Shown: positions 1 to 7,183 of the stretch, in pieces
Layout: every line of letters begins with the position of its first letter
Numbering within the stretch: position 1 is the stretch's first letter
Origin: Oscillospiraceae bacterium
GTDB lineage: Bacteria; Bacillota; Clostridia; Oscillospirales; Oscillospiraceae
Length of the DNA: 59,949 nt
Assembly: GCA_017416685.1 (NCBI GenBank)
Contig: JAFQBN010000012.1
Coordinates: 1 to 59,949, forward strand
Reading direction: 5' to 3'
The notes under the pieces: generated by a model
Told to the model about the DNA's origin: nothing
Seen by the model: the letters and a program-made list of their open reading frames with translations, nothing else
The model's database searches: none
Translations under genes and position numbers: made by a program

Positions 1-42
1 ACCCAAAATATCACGGGCCGCGGCCATGGGCTGCGCCACTTT

Positions 43-255
43 TCAAAGAGCCTGTAATTCTTTCCAGGTATCCTGAATGGTCTTTTGCGGTAAATAAACT
101 CCGGCCAGTTCCATAAGCTGTCCAAGGGTCAGGCTGCGGCCCGCGGCCACCATAGGGTGCTTCATCCACTTGCCGAACCGCCTGCGGAACACGGCGGCAG
201 AGCGCGGGTCGTCCAGCAGTTCCCCCACGGTAATGCGATTGTTTCTTAAATCCAA
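43..255 (-). CDS. Small VGELL-motif protein, function unknown
   Basis: A 70-residue soluble protein. After a short N-terminus it has a VGELLDDP motif followed by a basic helix and a second helical stretch (SLTLGQLMELAG). Similar short helical modules occur as stand-alone proteins and as tails of glycoside hydrolases in Clostridia, but no biochemical role is known to me. I chose the TTG start at 253-255 because a GGAGGTGA ribosome site lies 5-7 bases upstream; a GTG at 285 would add ten residues but has no such site. It is divergent from the membrane protein at 321. The 42 bases before its stop hold nothing I can identify. Confidence 0.6.
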   Translation of the reverse strand: MDLRNNRITVGELLDDPRSAAVFRRRFGKWMKHPMVAAGRSLTLGQLMELAGVYLPQKTIQDTWKELQAL

Positions 256-320
256 ACCGATCACCTCCACCCCTATCCTATGCACATACTCCCCGGGATT
301 GCCGGGAGAAAGGAACTATC

Positions 321-1148
321 ATGAAAGAAAAAAAGTCTCCCGGCCTGCTGGGACAGATCCGACATGCCCTGCGGCACAAGCGCTCTGTCACCGTGGTTTA
401 CTTCACTCTGCGGCTTTTGGTCATTGTAACCATGGTGGCCCAGTTCTTCAACGGAAACTTTGAAAACGTGTTTTTGTGCCTGTTGACGCTGGTGCTGTTC
501 ATCCTGCCCGCCACACTGGAGCATAAGCTGAATATCGAATTGCCCGACACTCTGCAAATCATCATTCTGCTGTTCATCTTTGCGGCGGAGATCTTGGGCG
601 AGATCCAGTCCTTTTACACCACCTTTCCCTACTGGGATACCATCCTGCACACTCTCAACGGCTTTTTATGCGCCGCCATCGGGTTCTGTCTGGTGGACCT
701 GTTCGACCGGTCGGAGCGGTTCTCCCTGACCCTCTCCCCGGCCTTCATGGCTATTGTGGCGTTCTGCTTTTCCATGACGGTGGGCGTGCTGTGGGAGTTT
801 TTCGAATTCTTCATGGACAAAATCTTTCTGCTGGATATGCAGAAGGACACCATTGTCCATGTCATCTCCTCCGTCACACTGGACCCCGCCAACGCCAACA
901 ACGCCGTGGTCGTCGGCCCCATTGTGGATGCCACCGTCCACACCCCTGCCGGTCCCATCCCGCTGCAGCTGGGCGGCTGGCTGGACATTGGCCTTGTGGA
1001 TACCATGGCCGACCTGATCGTCAACTTTATCGGTGCGGTGATTTTTTCCATCATTGGCTATTTTTACGTCAAGCAGCGGGGCCGCGGTCGGTTTGCCAGC
1101 CGCTTCATCCCCCGCATTTTATCCCGGAAAGAGATCGCTGAAGAATAA
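321..1148 (+). CDS. Multi-pass membrane protein, DUF2238/YjdF-like
   Basis: A 275-residue integral membrane protein with about six hydrophobic segments (roughly 25-42, 48-66, 76-95, 107-127, 140-158 and 230-250). Acidic and aromatic residues inside the helices (AAEILGEIQSF, WDTILHTLNGF, GVLWEFFEFFMDK) resemble the YjdF/DUF2238 membrane family, whose function is not established. The insert around 170-225, between the last two membrane segments, is less hydrophobic and probably extracytoplasmic. The ATG is preceded by AAAGGAA. The next gene, a DUF1540 peptide, follows after 51 bp and may share the transcript. Function is not inferred. Confidence 0.65.
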   Translation: MKEKKSPGLLGQIRHALRHKRSVTVVYFTLRLLVIVTMVAQFFNGNFENVFLCLLTLVLFILPATLEHKLNIELPDTLQIIILLFIFAAEILGEIQSFYTTFPYWDTILHTLNGFLCAAIGFCLVDLFDRSERFSLTLSPAFMAIVAFCFSMTVGVLWEFFEFFMDKIFLLDMQKDTIVHVISSVTLDPANANNAVVVGPIVDATVHTPAGPIPLQLGGWLDIGLVDTMADLIVNFIGAVIFSIIGYFYVKQRGRGRFASRFIPRILSRKEIAEE

Positions 1149-1199
1149 TTTCTCCTCCCGCGGGCATACTGACACCATCACTTATATGGAGGTGTCAAC

Positions 1200-1364
1200 A
1201 TGACCTGCAACAACAACATCAAATGTACCGTTTCCACCTGTGTCCACCACAGCAAGGAGAGCAACTGCTGCTCCCTGTCCCAGATCCAGGTTGGCTGCAC
1301 CGCCGCCAGTCCCACCGACTGCCGCGGCACCGAGTGCGTGTCCTTCAGCATGCACAAGAACTGA
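1200..1364 (+). CDS. DUF1540 cysteine-rich small protein
   Basis: A 54-residue protein with cysteines at 3, 9, 14, 23, 24, 33, 41 and 46. The spacing (C-x4-C early, a central CC, then TDCRGTECVSF) matches the DUF1540 family of small, probably metal-binding proteins common in spore-forming Firmicutes. Their role is unknown. The ATG is set by a GGAGGTG site seven bases upstream (1188-1194). It is too short for ordinary ORF cut-offs. A strong hairpin starts ten bases after the stop, so it ends the transcript. Confidence 0.8.
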   Translation: MTCNNNIKCTVSTCVHHSKESNCCSLSQIQVGCTAASPTDCRGTECVSFSMHKN

Positions 1365-1373
1365 TTTGCCCAT

Positions 1374-1411
1374 AAAAAATGCACGGGTGCGCTGCACCCG
1401 TGCATTTTTTT
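1374..1411. terminator. Bidirectional intrinsic terminator
   Basis: A-run, stem TGCACGGGTGC / GCACCCGTGCA with a short loop, then a T-run. It can serve the DUF1540 gene on the plus strand and the Rnf cluster ending at 1420 on the minus strand. Confidence 0.85.
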
Positions 1412-1419
1412 ATTTCGCG

Positions 1420-1998
1420 TTATACATGCAATCCGTAAAATCCCATCAGAGCAAGGCCCATCAGGCCCGCCGTGATCAGCTCGATGGGAAAACCCCTGAA
1501 CCACTTGGGACAGCGCTCAAAGCTGGCCTGATCCTGCATGCCGGTGAAGATGACAAGCACCAGCAGCACGCCCACGCCGGCGGCGAGCGAGTACAGGAAG
1601 GTCTGCCCAAAAGTGTAGTTGCGCGTGGTGATGATATAGGCTGCGCCCATCACCGAGCAGTTGTAGAGGCTGTAGGAAAGATGGTCCTTCACGTAGCCGT
1701 ACAGGCCGGGGAAAAATGTCCCCAGCAGCTTACGCAGACCCCAGATCACACCCGGCACCAGCAGGGCATACACCAGCAGCCGCAGGTGGCCCAGACCGAA
1801 AAAGTCCAGCACAAAACGGTTGATGAGCCACGCCGCCAGAGCATTGAACACCATGACGAGGGTAATGCTCACGCCCATGCGCCAGGCCGAGTCCTCCGAG
1901 GAGGTCGCAGCGTCGGGCCAGCCCATGCCCATGCATCGGACCAGCACCATGTTTTCCGCCAGTACGGCGATCAGCACCAAACCAATGGCTTGAATCAT
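1420..1998 (-). CDS. RnfA-like membrane subunit of an Rnf-type complex
   Basis: A 192-residue, six-helix membrane protein of the RnfA/RnfE/NqrD/NqrE family, normally one half of a subunit pair that carries a 2Fe-2S cluster inside the membrane. Family marks are ENMVLVRCMGMGW at the N-terminus, YNCSVMGAA in mid-protein (Cys114) and the RnfA-like C-terminus AGLMGLALMGFYGL. The first family cysteine (FLGLC in E. coli RnfA) is a glycine here; a cysteine sits four residues earlier (Cys22). It is the last gene of the cluster, 17 bp after the RnfD-G fusion, with GGAGGAGG before the ATG, and a terminator follows. No partner RnfE lies in the window. Confidence 0.85.
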   Translation of the reverse strand: MIQAIGLVLIAVLAENMVLVRCMGMGWPDAATSSEDSAWRMGVSITLVMVFNALAAWLINRFVLDFFGLGHLRLLVYALLVPGVIWGLRKLLGTFFPGLYGYVKDHLSYSLYNCSVMGAAYIITTRNYTFGQTFLYSLAAGVGVLLVLVIFTGMQDQASFERCPKWFRGFPIELITAGLMGLALMGFYGLHV

Positions 1999-2015
1999 CG
2001 TTGCCTCCTCCTTCC

Positions 2016-3650
2016 TTACACGTCGCCGTCCACAAAGTCCACATCACCCGCATCCAGACAGGACGTGATATAAAGCGCCTTATTCACGCCGGCGGTGATG
2101 GCCCGGCTGGTGTCGGTGGCACCGCTGACGGCATCCACCGAGTTCCAGCCTGTGTCACGAATGGTGCCGGACATGCCGATGTAGCGGTCCAAAAACTCCC
2201 GTTCCAGCGCCGCGCCGCCGATGACGGCATGTTCGCTGTTGGCGGTGACGCTGATGCCGGTCACTTCGCCGTTGACATTGACACCCACCACCATGGTCAT
2301 CATACCGCCGAAGCCCTGCACTTCCACCTCCACCGCGTGGCCGATCAGTTCACTTTCGTTGTAGCCGGCCAGAATGGACAGCGCATCCTCCGCCAGATAG
2401 GGCGTCTCGGTCAGCACCTGGGCCTGGGGCATCACCTGCTCCAGCAGCTGCTGCATTTTTCGGTTCTCCTGCTCCATGGCCGCCTGACCGGTCAGCCCGT
2501 ACACCAGCCACACACCGGCCACCGCCACGGCAATGGTAACACACACAGCTGCGGTCCGTCTGGCGATTTGGGGCAGGCGGTCCAGCATCTTTTCCTGCGG
2601 CGCCTTCTCTCCGCGTCCGGGCCAAACGGGTTTCAGCTTTGCCAGCCGCGCCAGCTGACGGCGCAGCCACAGCTTGCTTTCCGTCATGGGCGGCATGCCG
2701 AATCTGCGGGGCAGACCGATACGGTCCAGCAGCCATACACAGCAGTTCATAGTCAGGATAGAGAAACCCACACCGTCGGGATAGGAGCCAAAGGTCCGCA
2801 GCACAAAGGTCAGCGCACCGCAGCCCACACCGAACAGCATCTGGCCCCGGGGGGTGACCGGGGAGGTGGCGTAGTCCGTAGCCATGAAGATGGCGCCCAG
2901 CAGCAGACCGCCGCTGAACACATTGTACATCATCCAGTCTGCCGCCTGCTGTCCCGCATGGGGGAACAGGCCGCTCAGCAGCGCCACCGTACCGATGAAC
3001 AGCACCGGGATGCGCCAGGAGATCACGCGCCGGGCCAGCAGATATAATCCGCCCAACAGCAGCATGGCGCCGGCCACCTCACCTATAGCACCGCCGTGCT
3101 GCCCCAGCAGCATCTGGCTCAGGCTGAAGGGGGGCAGCTTGCCCACGTGGAGATAGGCCATAGGGGTGGCCGCACTGACTGCGTCCACCGTGTTCAGCAG
3201 ACCCGGACGCACCAGCGCATCCGTCCACGAGGTCATCATCCCCGGGAAGGACAGCAGCAGCATGCGGCCCGCCAGGGCCGGGTTCATAAAGTTTTTGCCC
3301 AGACCGCCATAGAACTGCTTGACCACCACAATGGCAAAAGCGCCGCCCAGCACCGGCGCCCAGTAGGGGGCAGTGACGGGCAGGCTCATGGCCAGCAGCA
3401 GGCCGGTCACACAGGCAGACAGGTCGCCGACGGTGTTGGGCCGCTTGGCAAGCCTGCAGTATAGGGCTTCAAATCCCATACAGGAAATAACGCTGACCGC
3501 AGCCAGCAGCAGCACCCGCAGGCCAAACAGATACGCGCCCATGAGCAGAGCGGGGGTCAGTGCCACCAGCACGTCCAGCATGATGGTGTCCACCCCGGCG
3601 TTATCCTTTATGCTGGGGGAAACGGGGTGTTTGGTATGCCGATAACTCAT
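2016..3650 (-). CDS. RnfD-RnfG fusion protein of an Rnf-type complex
   Basis: A 544-residue protein that joins two Rnf subunits usually made separately. Residues 1 to about 325 are RnfD/NqrB-like: many membrane helices and a covalent-FMN site region DAVSAATPM with Thr162 (the usual motif is SGAT; here SAAT). A basic linker (about 325-350) and one membrane helix (about 350-370) lead into an RnfG/NqrC-like extracytoplasmic domain with a textbook flavinylation motif DAVSGATDTSR (Thr512). The polypeptide thus probably carries two covalent flavins. Its ATG overlaps the rnfC stop (ATGA), so translation is likely coupled. The fused order D-G follows the normal gene order C-D-G. Confidence 0.88.
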   Translation of the reverse strand: MSYRHTKHPVSPSIKDNAGVDTIMLDVLVALTPALLMGAYLFGLRVLLLAAVSVISCMGFEALYCRLAKRPNTVGDLSACVTGLLLAMSLPVTAPYWAPVLGGAFAIVVVKQFYGGLGKNFMNPALAGRMLLLSFPGMMTSWTDALVRPGLLNTVDAVSAATPMAYLHVGKLPPFSLSQMLLGQHGGAIGEVAGAMLLLGGLYLLARRVISWRIPVLFIGTVALLSGLFPHAGQQAADWMMYNVFSGGLLLGAIFMATDYATSPVTPRGQMLFGVGCGALTFVLRTFGSYPDGVGFSILTMNCCVWLLDRIGLPRRFGMPPMTESKLWLRRQLARLAKLKPVWPGRGEKAPQEKMLDRLPQIARRTAAVCVTIAVAVAGVWLVYGLTGQAAMEQENRKMQQLLEQVMPQAQVLTETPYLAEDALSILAGYNESELIGHAVEVEVQGFGGMMTMVVGVNVNGEVTGISVTANSEHAVIGGAALEREFLDRYIGMSGTIRDTGWNSVDAVSGATDTSRAITAGVNKALYITSCLDAGDVDFVDGDV

Positions 3651-4966
3651 ACTTCCCTCTCCTCCCCCTGTACGATGTTTCTGGCCTGCGCCATCCGCTC
3701 CACCAGCGGGATATGGGCCGGGCAGATATAGCTGCAGCAGCCGCAGGCCATGCAGTCCTCGGTATGCAGACGGGCCAGCTCTGCCGGGTCACCGCCCAGC
3801 TTCAGCTCCTTGGCTACCAGAATGGGCATCAAATGCATGGGGCAGACCGCCACGCACCGTCCGCAGCGGATACAGTCCCGTTCCGGCTTGCGCTGACCCT
3901 GCTCCCAGTTCAGCAGGCAGGTCACGCCATTGGTACTCTTCAAAATAGGGGTGTTCAGGTCGGTCTGGACCCTACCCGTCATGGGGCCGCCGGTCAGCAC
4001 CCGGACCTCGGACTCCCGCAGACCGCCCGCCGCCTGAATCAAATCATTCAGCGACGTTCCGACAGGCACCCACAGGTTGCGGGGACGCACCACAGCGCCG
4101 CCGCCCACAGTGACCACCCGGTGGGTCAGTGCGCGGCCCTCCACCACCGCCTGATAGACAGCGTAGGCCGTGGCGGCGTTGAACACTACGCATCCCACGT
4201 CGATGGCCACACCCTCGGAGGGGATCTCTTTCCCGGTCACCGCCTTGACCACCTGCTTTTCACTGCCCAGGGGATAGCGGGACGGCACGGCGCACACGCG
4301 GCAGTCGATACCCTTTCGGCGGGCAGTACGCTCCAACCCCTCCACGGCGTTGAGCTTGTTGCCCTCCACCGCTGCCACGGCATGTTTGGCCCCGGCAGCC
4401 TTTTTCAAAATACACAGGCCGGTCAGCACCGCCTCGCTGCGTTCCAGCAGCAGACGGTGGTCGGCGGTTATGTACGGTTCGCTCTCGGCCGCGTTTACAA
4501 TGACCGTTCCCACGCGGCCCCGGGCAGCACGCAGCTTGTCCGCCGTGGGGAACGCCGCGCCGCCCATGCCCACGATGCCGCAGGCGGCAATACGTTCCAC
4601 AAGGTCGCTCTCGGACAGGTCCTGCCAGTTTTCGGCAGAGAAGCCCTGCTGCCAGGGAGTATCGCAGCCGTCATTCTCGATGACCACAGCCGGACATACG
4701 CCGCCCCAGGGATGGGGCCGGTCCTCAATGGCTGCCACCCGGCCGGACACACTGGCGTGGATGACCGTCTGTTCGCTTTCAGCCACAGGCTGCCCCAAAG
4801 CGACCTTGTCCCCCACCTTCACCAGCGGCGTACACGCCTGACCGGCGTGCATGCGCAGTGCAAGCGCCACCCGCTCCGGGCAGACATCCGGCAGCGCCAG
4901 CGGCTTGCGCCGGCTGCCCTCCTTGCGGCCCTCCAGATGGATGCCGCCGAATATCGAATGAACCAT
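3647..4966 (-). CDS. rnfC: RnfC, NADH-facing subunit of an Rnf-type complex
   Basis: A 439-residue peripheral subunit. It opens with the RnfC N-terminal sequence VHSIFGGIHLEGRK, has the FMN/NADH-binding region (GIVGMGGAAFPT, NAAESEPYI) and a SLBB-type segment. Near the C-terminus are two 4Fe-4S motifs, CIRCGRCVAVCP (from residue 365) and CMACGCCSYICP (from residue 405). The family links NAD(H) to the membrane part of Rnf. The ATG at 4964-4966 follows GGAGGTGA by five bases; an upstream ATG at 4993 lacks a ribosome site. First gene of the three-gene cluster. Confidence 0.93.
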   Translation of the reverse strand: MVHSIFGGIHLEGRKEGSRRKPLALPDVCPERVALALRMHAGQACTPLVKVGDKVALGQPVAESEQTVIHASVSGRVAAIEDRPHPWGGVCPAVVIENDGCDTPWQQGFSAENWQDLSESDLVERIAACGIVGMGGAAFPTADKLRAARGRVGTVIVNAAESEPYITADHRLLLERSEAVLTGLCILKKAAGAKHAVAAVEGNKLNAVEGLERTARRKGIDCRVCAVPSRYPLGSEKQVVKAVTGKEIPSEGVAIDVGCVVFNAATAYAVYQAVVEGRALTHRVVTVGGGAVVRPRNLWVPVGTSLNDLIQAAGGLRESEVRVLTGGPMTGRVQTDLNTPILKSTNGVTCLLNWEQGQRKPERDCIRCGRCVAVCPMHLMPILVAKELKLGGDPAELARLHTEDCMACGCCSYICPAHIPLVERMAQARNIVQGEEREV

Positions 4967-5025
4967 GTGTTCACCTCCGCACCGGGCATACACAGGCCCG
5001 GTTGTACATTCCTCTTCAATTATAT

Positions 5026-5054
5026 ATCATAATCCAACCCCGACGTTCTGTCCA
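5026..5054 (-). promoter_or_regulatory. Predicted sigma-A promoter of the rnf cluster
   Basis: On the minus strand TGGACA, 17 bases, TATGAT. It lies about 60 bp upstream of the rnfC start codon. Confidence 0.65.
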
Positions 5055-5106
5055 GTTTTAAATTGTGAATTCTTATGGAGAAATTGTCGGAAATTCGTCT
5101 TTTTGG

Positions 5107-5135
5107 TTGACGGTTGGAGAAAAGGACTGTAGAAT
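5107..5135 (+). promoter_or_regulatory. Predicted promoter of the zinc-ribbon/SH3 protein
   Basis: TTGACG, 17 bases, TAGAAT, ending 33 bp before the ATG at 5169. Confidence 0.7.
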
Positions 5136-5168
5136 AGAGAAAAGACCTTTTGACGGAGGATTTGACCT

Positions 5169-6137
5169 ATGGCAACTCAACAGGACACCCCCCGCCGCAG
5201 CGACGTGGTCCGCTGTGAATTCTGCGGCGAAGATTATTCTGTTACCTACCGCAAGTGTCCCTTCTGCGACGACATGGCCGGCCGGCCCGCGCCCCGTCCC
5301 ACCGCCAATCCCGGCAGGGGCGGCAAGCGGCAGATCGGCGGCGCACCCCGCGGCGGCGCACCTATGGAGCCTGTACGTATCATCGGCTACGCTCTGGGCA
5401 TCATTTTGATCATCGCCGCCATCTACATCGTGTACACCATGCTCGCCCCCCTGTTCGGCGGCAGCGGTTCCGAGTCGTCTGTCTCTTCCGTGCAGTCGTC
5501 GGCGAGTTCGTCGGTGTCCGCTTCTCAATCCCAGCCGGATGTCAGCATTCCCGACCCCGCGGTCAGCACCTCCGCCCCGGGTGTGATCACCCCGCAGGTC
5601 AAGACCACGGCCATCGCCCTGAGTACCACCGACTTCACTCTGAAGCCTGATGAAACGGCAAAGATCGTGGCCACCCTCACCCCCGCCAACAGCGACGAGG
5701 AAGTTGTCTGGACCAGCAGCGACACCTCCATTGCCACTGTGGCCGCCGATGGCAGCGTGACCAACGTCAATACCGGTTCCTCCCAGAAGGTGGTCACCGT
5801 TACCGCCACCTCCGGCAGCGTATCCGCTGAGTGCATCGTGCGCTGCAAACCCGGCAGCAGCGGTACCGCCGCTCCCCCCACCCCCACTACGCCGACCACC
5901 CCCGGCACGACTACCACTCCCGTGGCATCCGGCACCGTAGGCGTCATCAACAGCGACGGCGTGCGTATCCGCACCGCCCCCGTCAGCGGCGAACAGCAGG
6001 ACACCGGCTATGCAAATTCCGAGGTCACCATCCTGGAAAAGACCTCTGACGGCTGGTATAAGATCCGCTACAACTCCGCCCAGGGGCAGAAAGAGGGTTA
6101 CATCTCCGCCCAGTTTGTTGACGTTAAGTCCAACTAA
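5169..6137 (+). CDS. Zinc-ribbon, Ig-like (Big_2) and SH3-domain membrane protein
   Basis: A 322-residue single-span protein. The N-terminus holds a zinc ribbon (Cys16, Cys19, Cys30, Cys33), then a Gly/Pro/Arg-rich linker and one membrane helix (about 70-92). After a Ser-rich spacer comes a bacterial Ig-like Big_2 domain (about 140-220, with EVVWTSSDTSIATV), a Thr/Pro linker, and a C-terminal bacterial SH3 domain (about 255-322, DGVRIRTAPVSG). Topology suggests a cytoplasmic metal-binding head and an outside part that binds cell wall. GGAGGA precedes the ATG. Specific function is unknown; a wall-sensing or envelope-anchoring role is inference. Confidence 0.8.
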   Translation: MATQQDTPRRSDVVRCEFCGEDYSVTYRKCPFCDDMAGRPAPRPTANPGRGGKRQIGGAPRGGAPMEPVRIIGYALGIILIIAAIYIVYTMLAPLFGGSGSESSVSSVQSSASSSVSASQSQPDVSIPDPAVSTSAPGVITPQVKTTAIALSTTDFTLKPDETAKIVATLTPANSDEEVVWTSSDTSIATVAADGSVTNVNTGSSQKVVTVTATSGSVSAECIVRCKPGSSGTAAPPTPTTPTTPGTTTTPVASGTVGVINSDGVRIRTAPVSGEQQDTGYANSEVTILEKTSDGWYKIRYNSAQGQKEGYISAQFVDVKSN

Positions 6138-6145
6138 AGTCCAGA

Positions 6146-6173
6146 CGGCCGCAGCGCAATGCTGCGGCCGTTT
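6146..6173 (+). terminator. Intrinsic terminator
   Basis: Stem CGGCCGCAGC / GCTGCGGCCG with a five-base loop and a short T-run, just after the zinc-ribbon/SH3 gene. Confidence 0.75.
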
Positions 6174-6221
6174 CTTCAAACGCTTGCCATCCCGCAATAT
6201 AACAGGAAACGAGGCCTTCCC

Positions 6222-7133
6222 ATGAACATCCATCGTCCCACCATAAAGATGCAGGCCCGGCAGACCATGAAGGCTGCCCGTCCCCGTTTTTATTCCATGA
6301 CCCTTTTGTATCTGCTGCTGACCGCCGGGGTCAGCATGCTGGTCAACCTTCTGTTCCTTGACCCTCTGACCCAGCTGGCCGAACTGGTCGGGGCCGGGCT
6401 GCCCCTGCCCCGGGCTCTGCTGCTGACTCTGTCCGAAACAGGGGCCGTGGGCCTGTTCGTCCACATACTGGTCCTCGTGGCTGTGGTGGTGCTGGACTTC
6501 GGTTACCACCTGTGGTGCCTTGGCTCCACCCGGGGCGGCATCGGTGAGTGGCGTGACCTGTTCTCCGGCTTTGCCATGGCCGGCCGGTCCATTTTGCTGC
6601 GGCTGGTGGTCATTACCTGCAGCTTCATTTGGTACATGGTTTCTACCATGGCGGCTATGATGGTGTCCGGCATCGCCATGTTCGTTACCCCCTTCGGCAT
6701 CCTGTCCGCCATCCCCATTTTCGCCGCAGCCATCGGCTTTTTCTTCTGGAAGATCCTGCACTACAGCATGGCCGACTTCTGCCTGATGGATGCCCCGGAC
6801 AAGGGTGTGTTCCACGCCATCGGCGAAAGCTGCCACCTGATGCGGGGCCACTGCGGACAGTTCCTGCTGCTGATGCTGTCCTTCTTCGGGTGGTGGCTGC
6901 TGGGTTTTGCCATTCAGATGGCGGCAGAGGGTATCCTGCTCATTGCCGCAGGCGGCCCGTGGCTGCTGACTGGCGATGTGTACGGTGCCATGAGTGCCGT
7001 CACCGCACTGCCGCTGGCAGGGGTGGTATCCGCGGTGCTGTACTGGCCCTTCGCCGCGTGGCTGACCCCCTATCAGTCCATGACCAAGGCCTGTTTCTAC
7101 AACGCCCTGCGTTCCGGCTCTCAGCCGCAATAA
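6222..7133 (+). CDS. DUF975-like multi-pass membrane protein
   Basis: A 303-residue membrane protein. It starts with a basic amphipathic stretch (IKMQARQTMKAARP) and has about six hydrophobic segments. The pattern of a short basic N-terminus, paired helices and a loop with KILHYSMADFCLMD then AIGESCHLMRGH matches the DUF975 family (about 200-300 residues, membrane, unknown role). The ATG at 6222 is a better start than upstream codons within the previous terminator. No clear promoter was found in the 80 bp before it. A bidirectional terminator follows. Confidence 0.65.
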   Translation: MNIHRPTIKMQARQTMKAARPRFYSMTLLYLLLTAGVSMLVNLLFLDPLTQLAELVGAGLPLPRALLLTLSETGAVGLFVHILVLVAVVVLDFGYHLWCLGSTRGGIGEWRDLFSGFAMAGRSILLRLVVITCSFIWYMVSTMAAMMVSGIAMFVTPFGILSAIPIFAAAIGFFFWKILHYSMADFCLMDAPDKGVFHAIGESCHLMRGHCGQFLLLMLSFFGWWLLGFAIQMAAEGILLIAAGGPWLLTGDVYGAMSAVTALPLAGVVSAVLYWPFAAWLTPYQSMTKACFYNALRSGSQPQ

Positions 7134-7140
7134 ATGTCAC

Positions 7141-7175
7141 AAAAGCGCCCCCAACCATTGGGTTGGGGGCGTTTT
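7141..7175. terminator. Bidirectional intrinsic terminator
   Basis: Stem CGCCCCCAACC / GGTTGGGGGCG, four-base loop, flanked by A-run and T-run. It separates two convergent genes. Confidence 0.85.
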
Positions 7176-7183
7176 CATCTGTT

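Noticed and set aside
5073-7130. A 685-residue minus-strand open frame, and many similar long frames opposite real genes
   Set aside because: It runs antisense to two recognisable genes, is low-complexity in composition (His/Gly/Gln-rich) and has no family signature. GC-rich codon bias leaves the opposite strand open.
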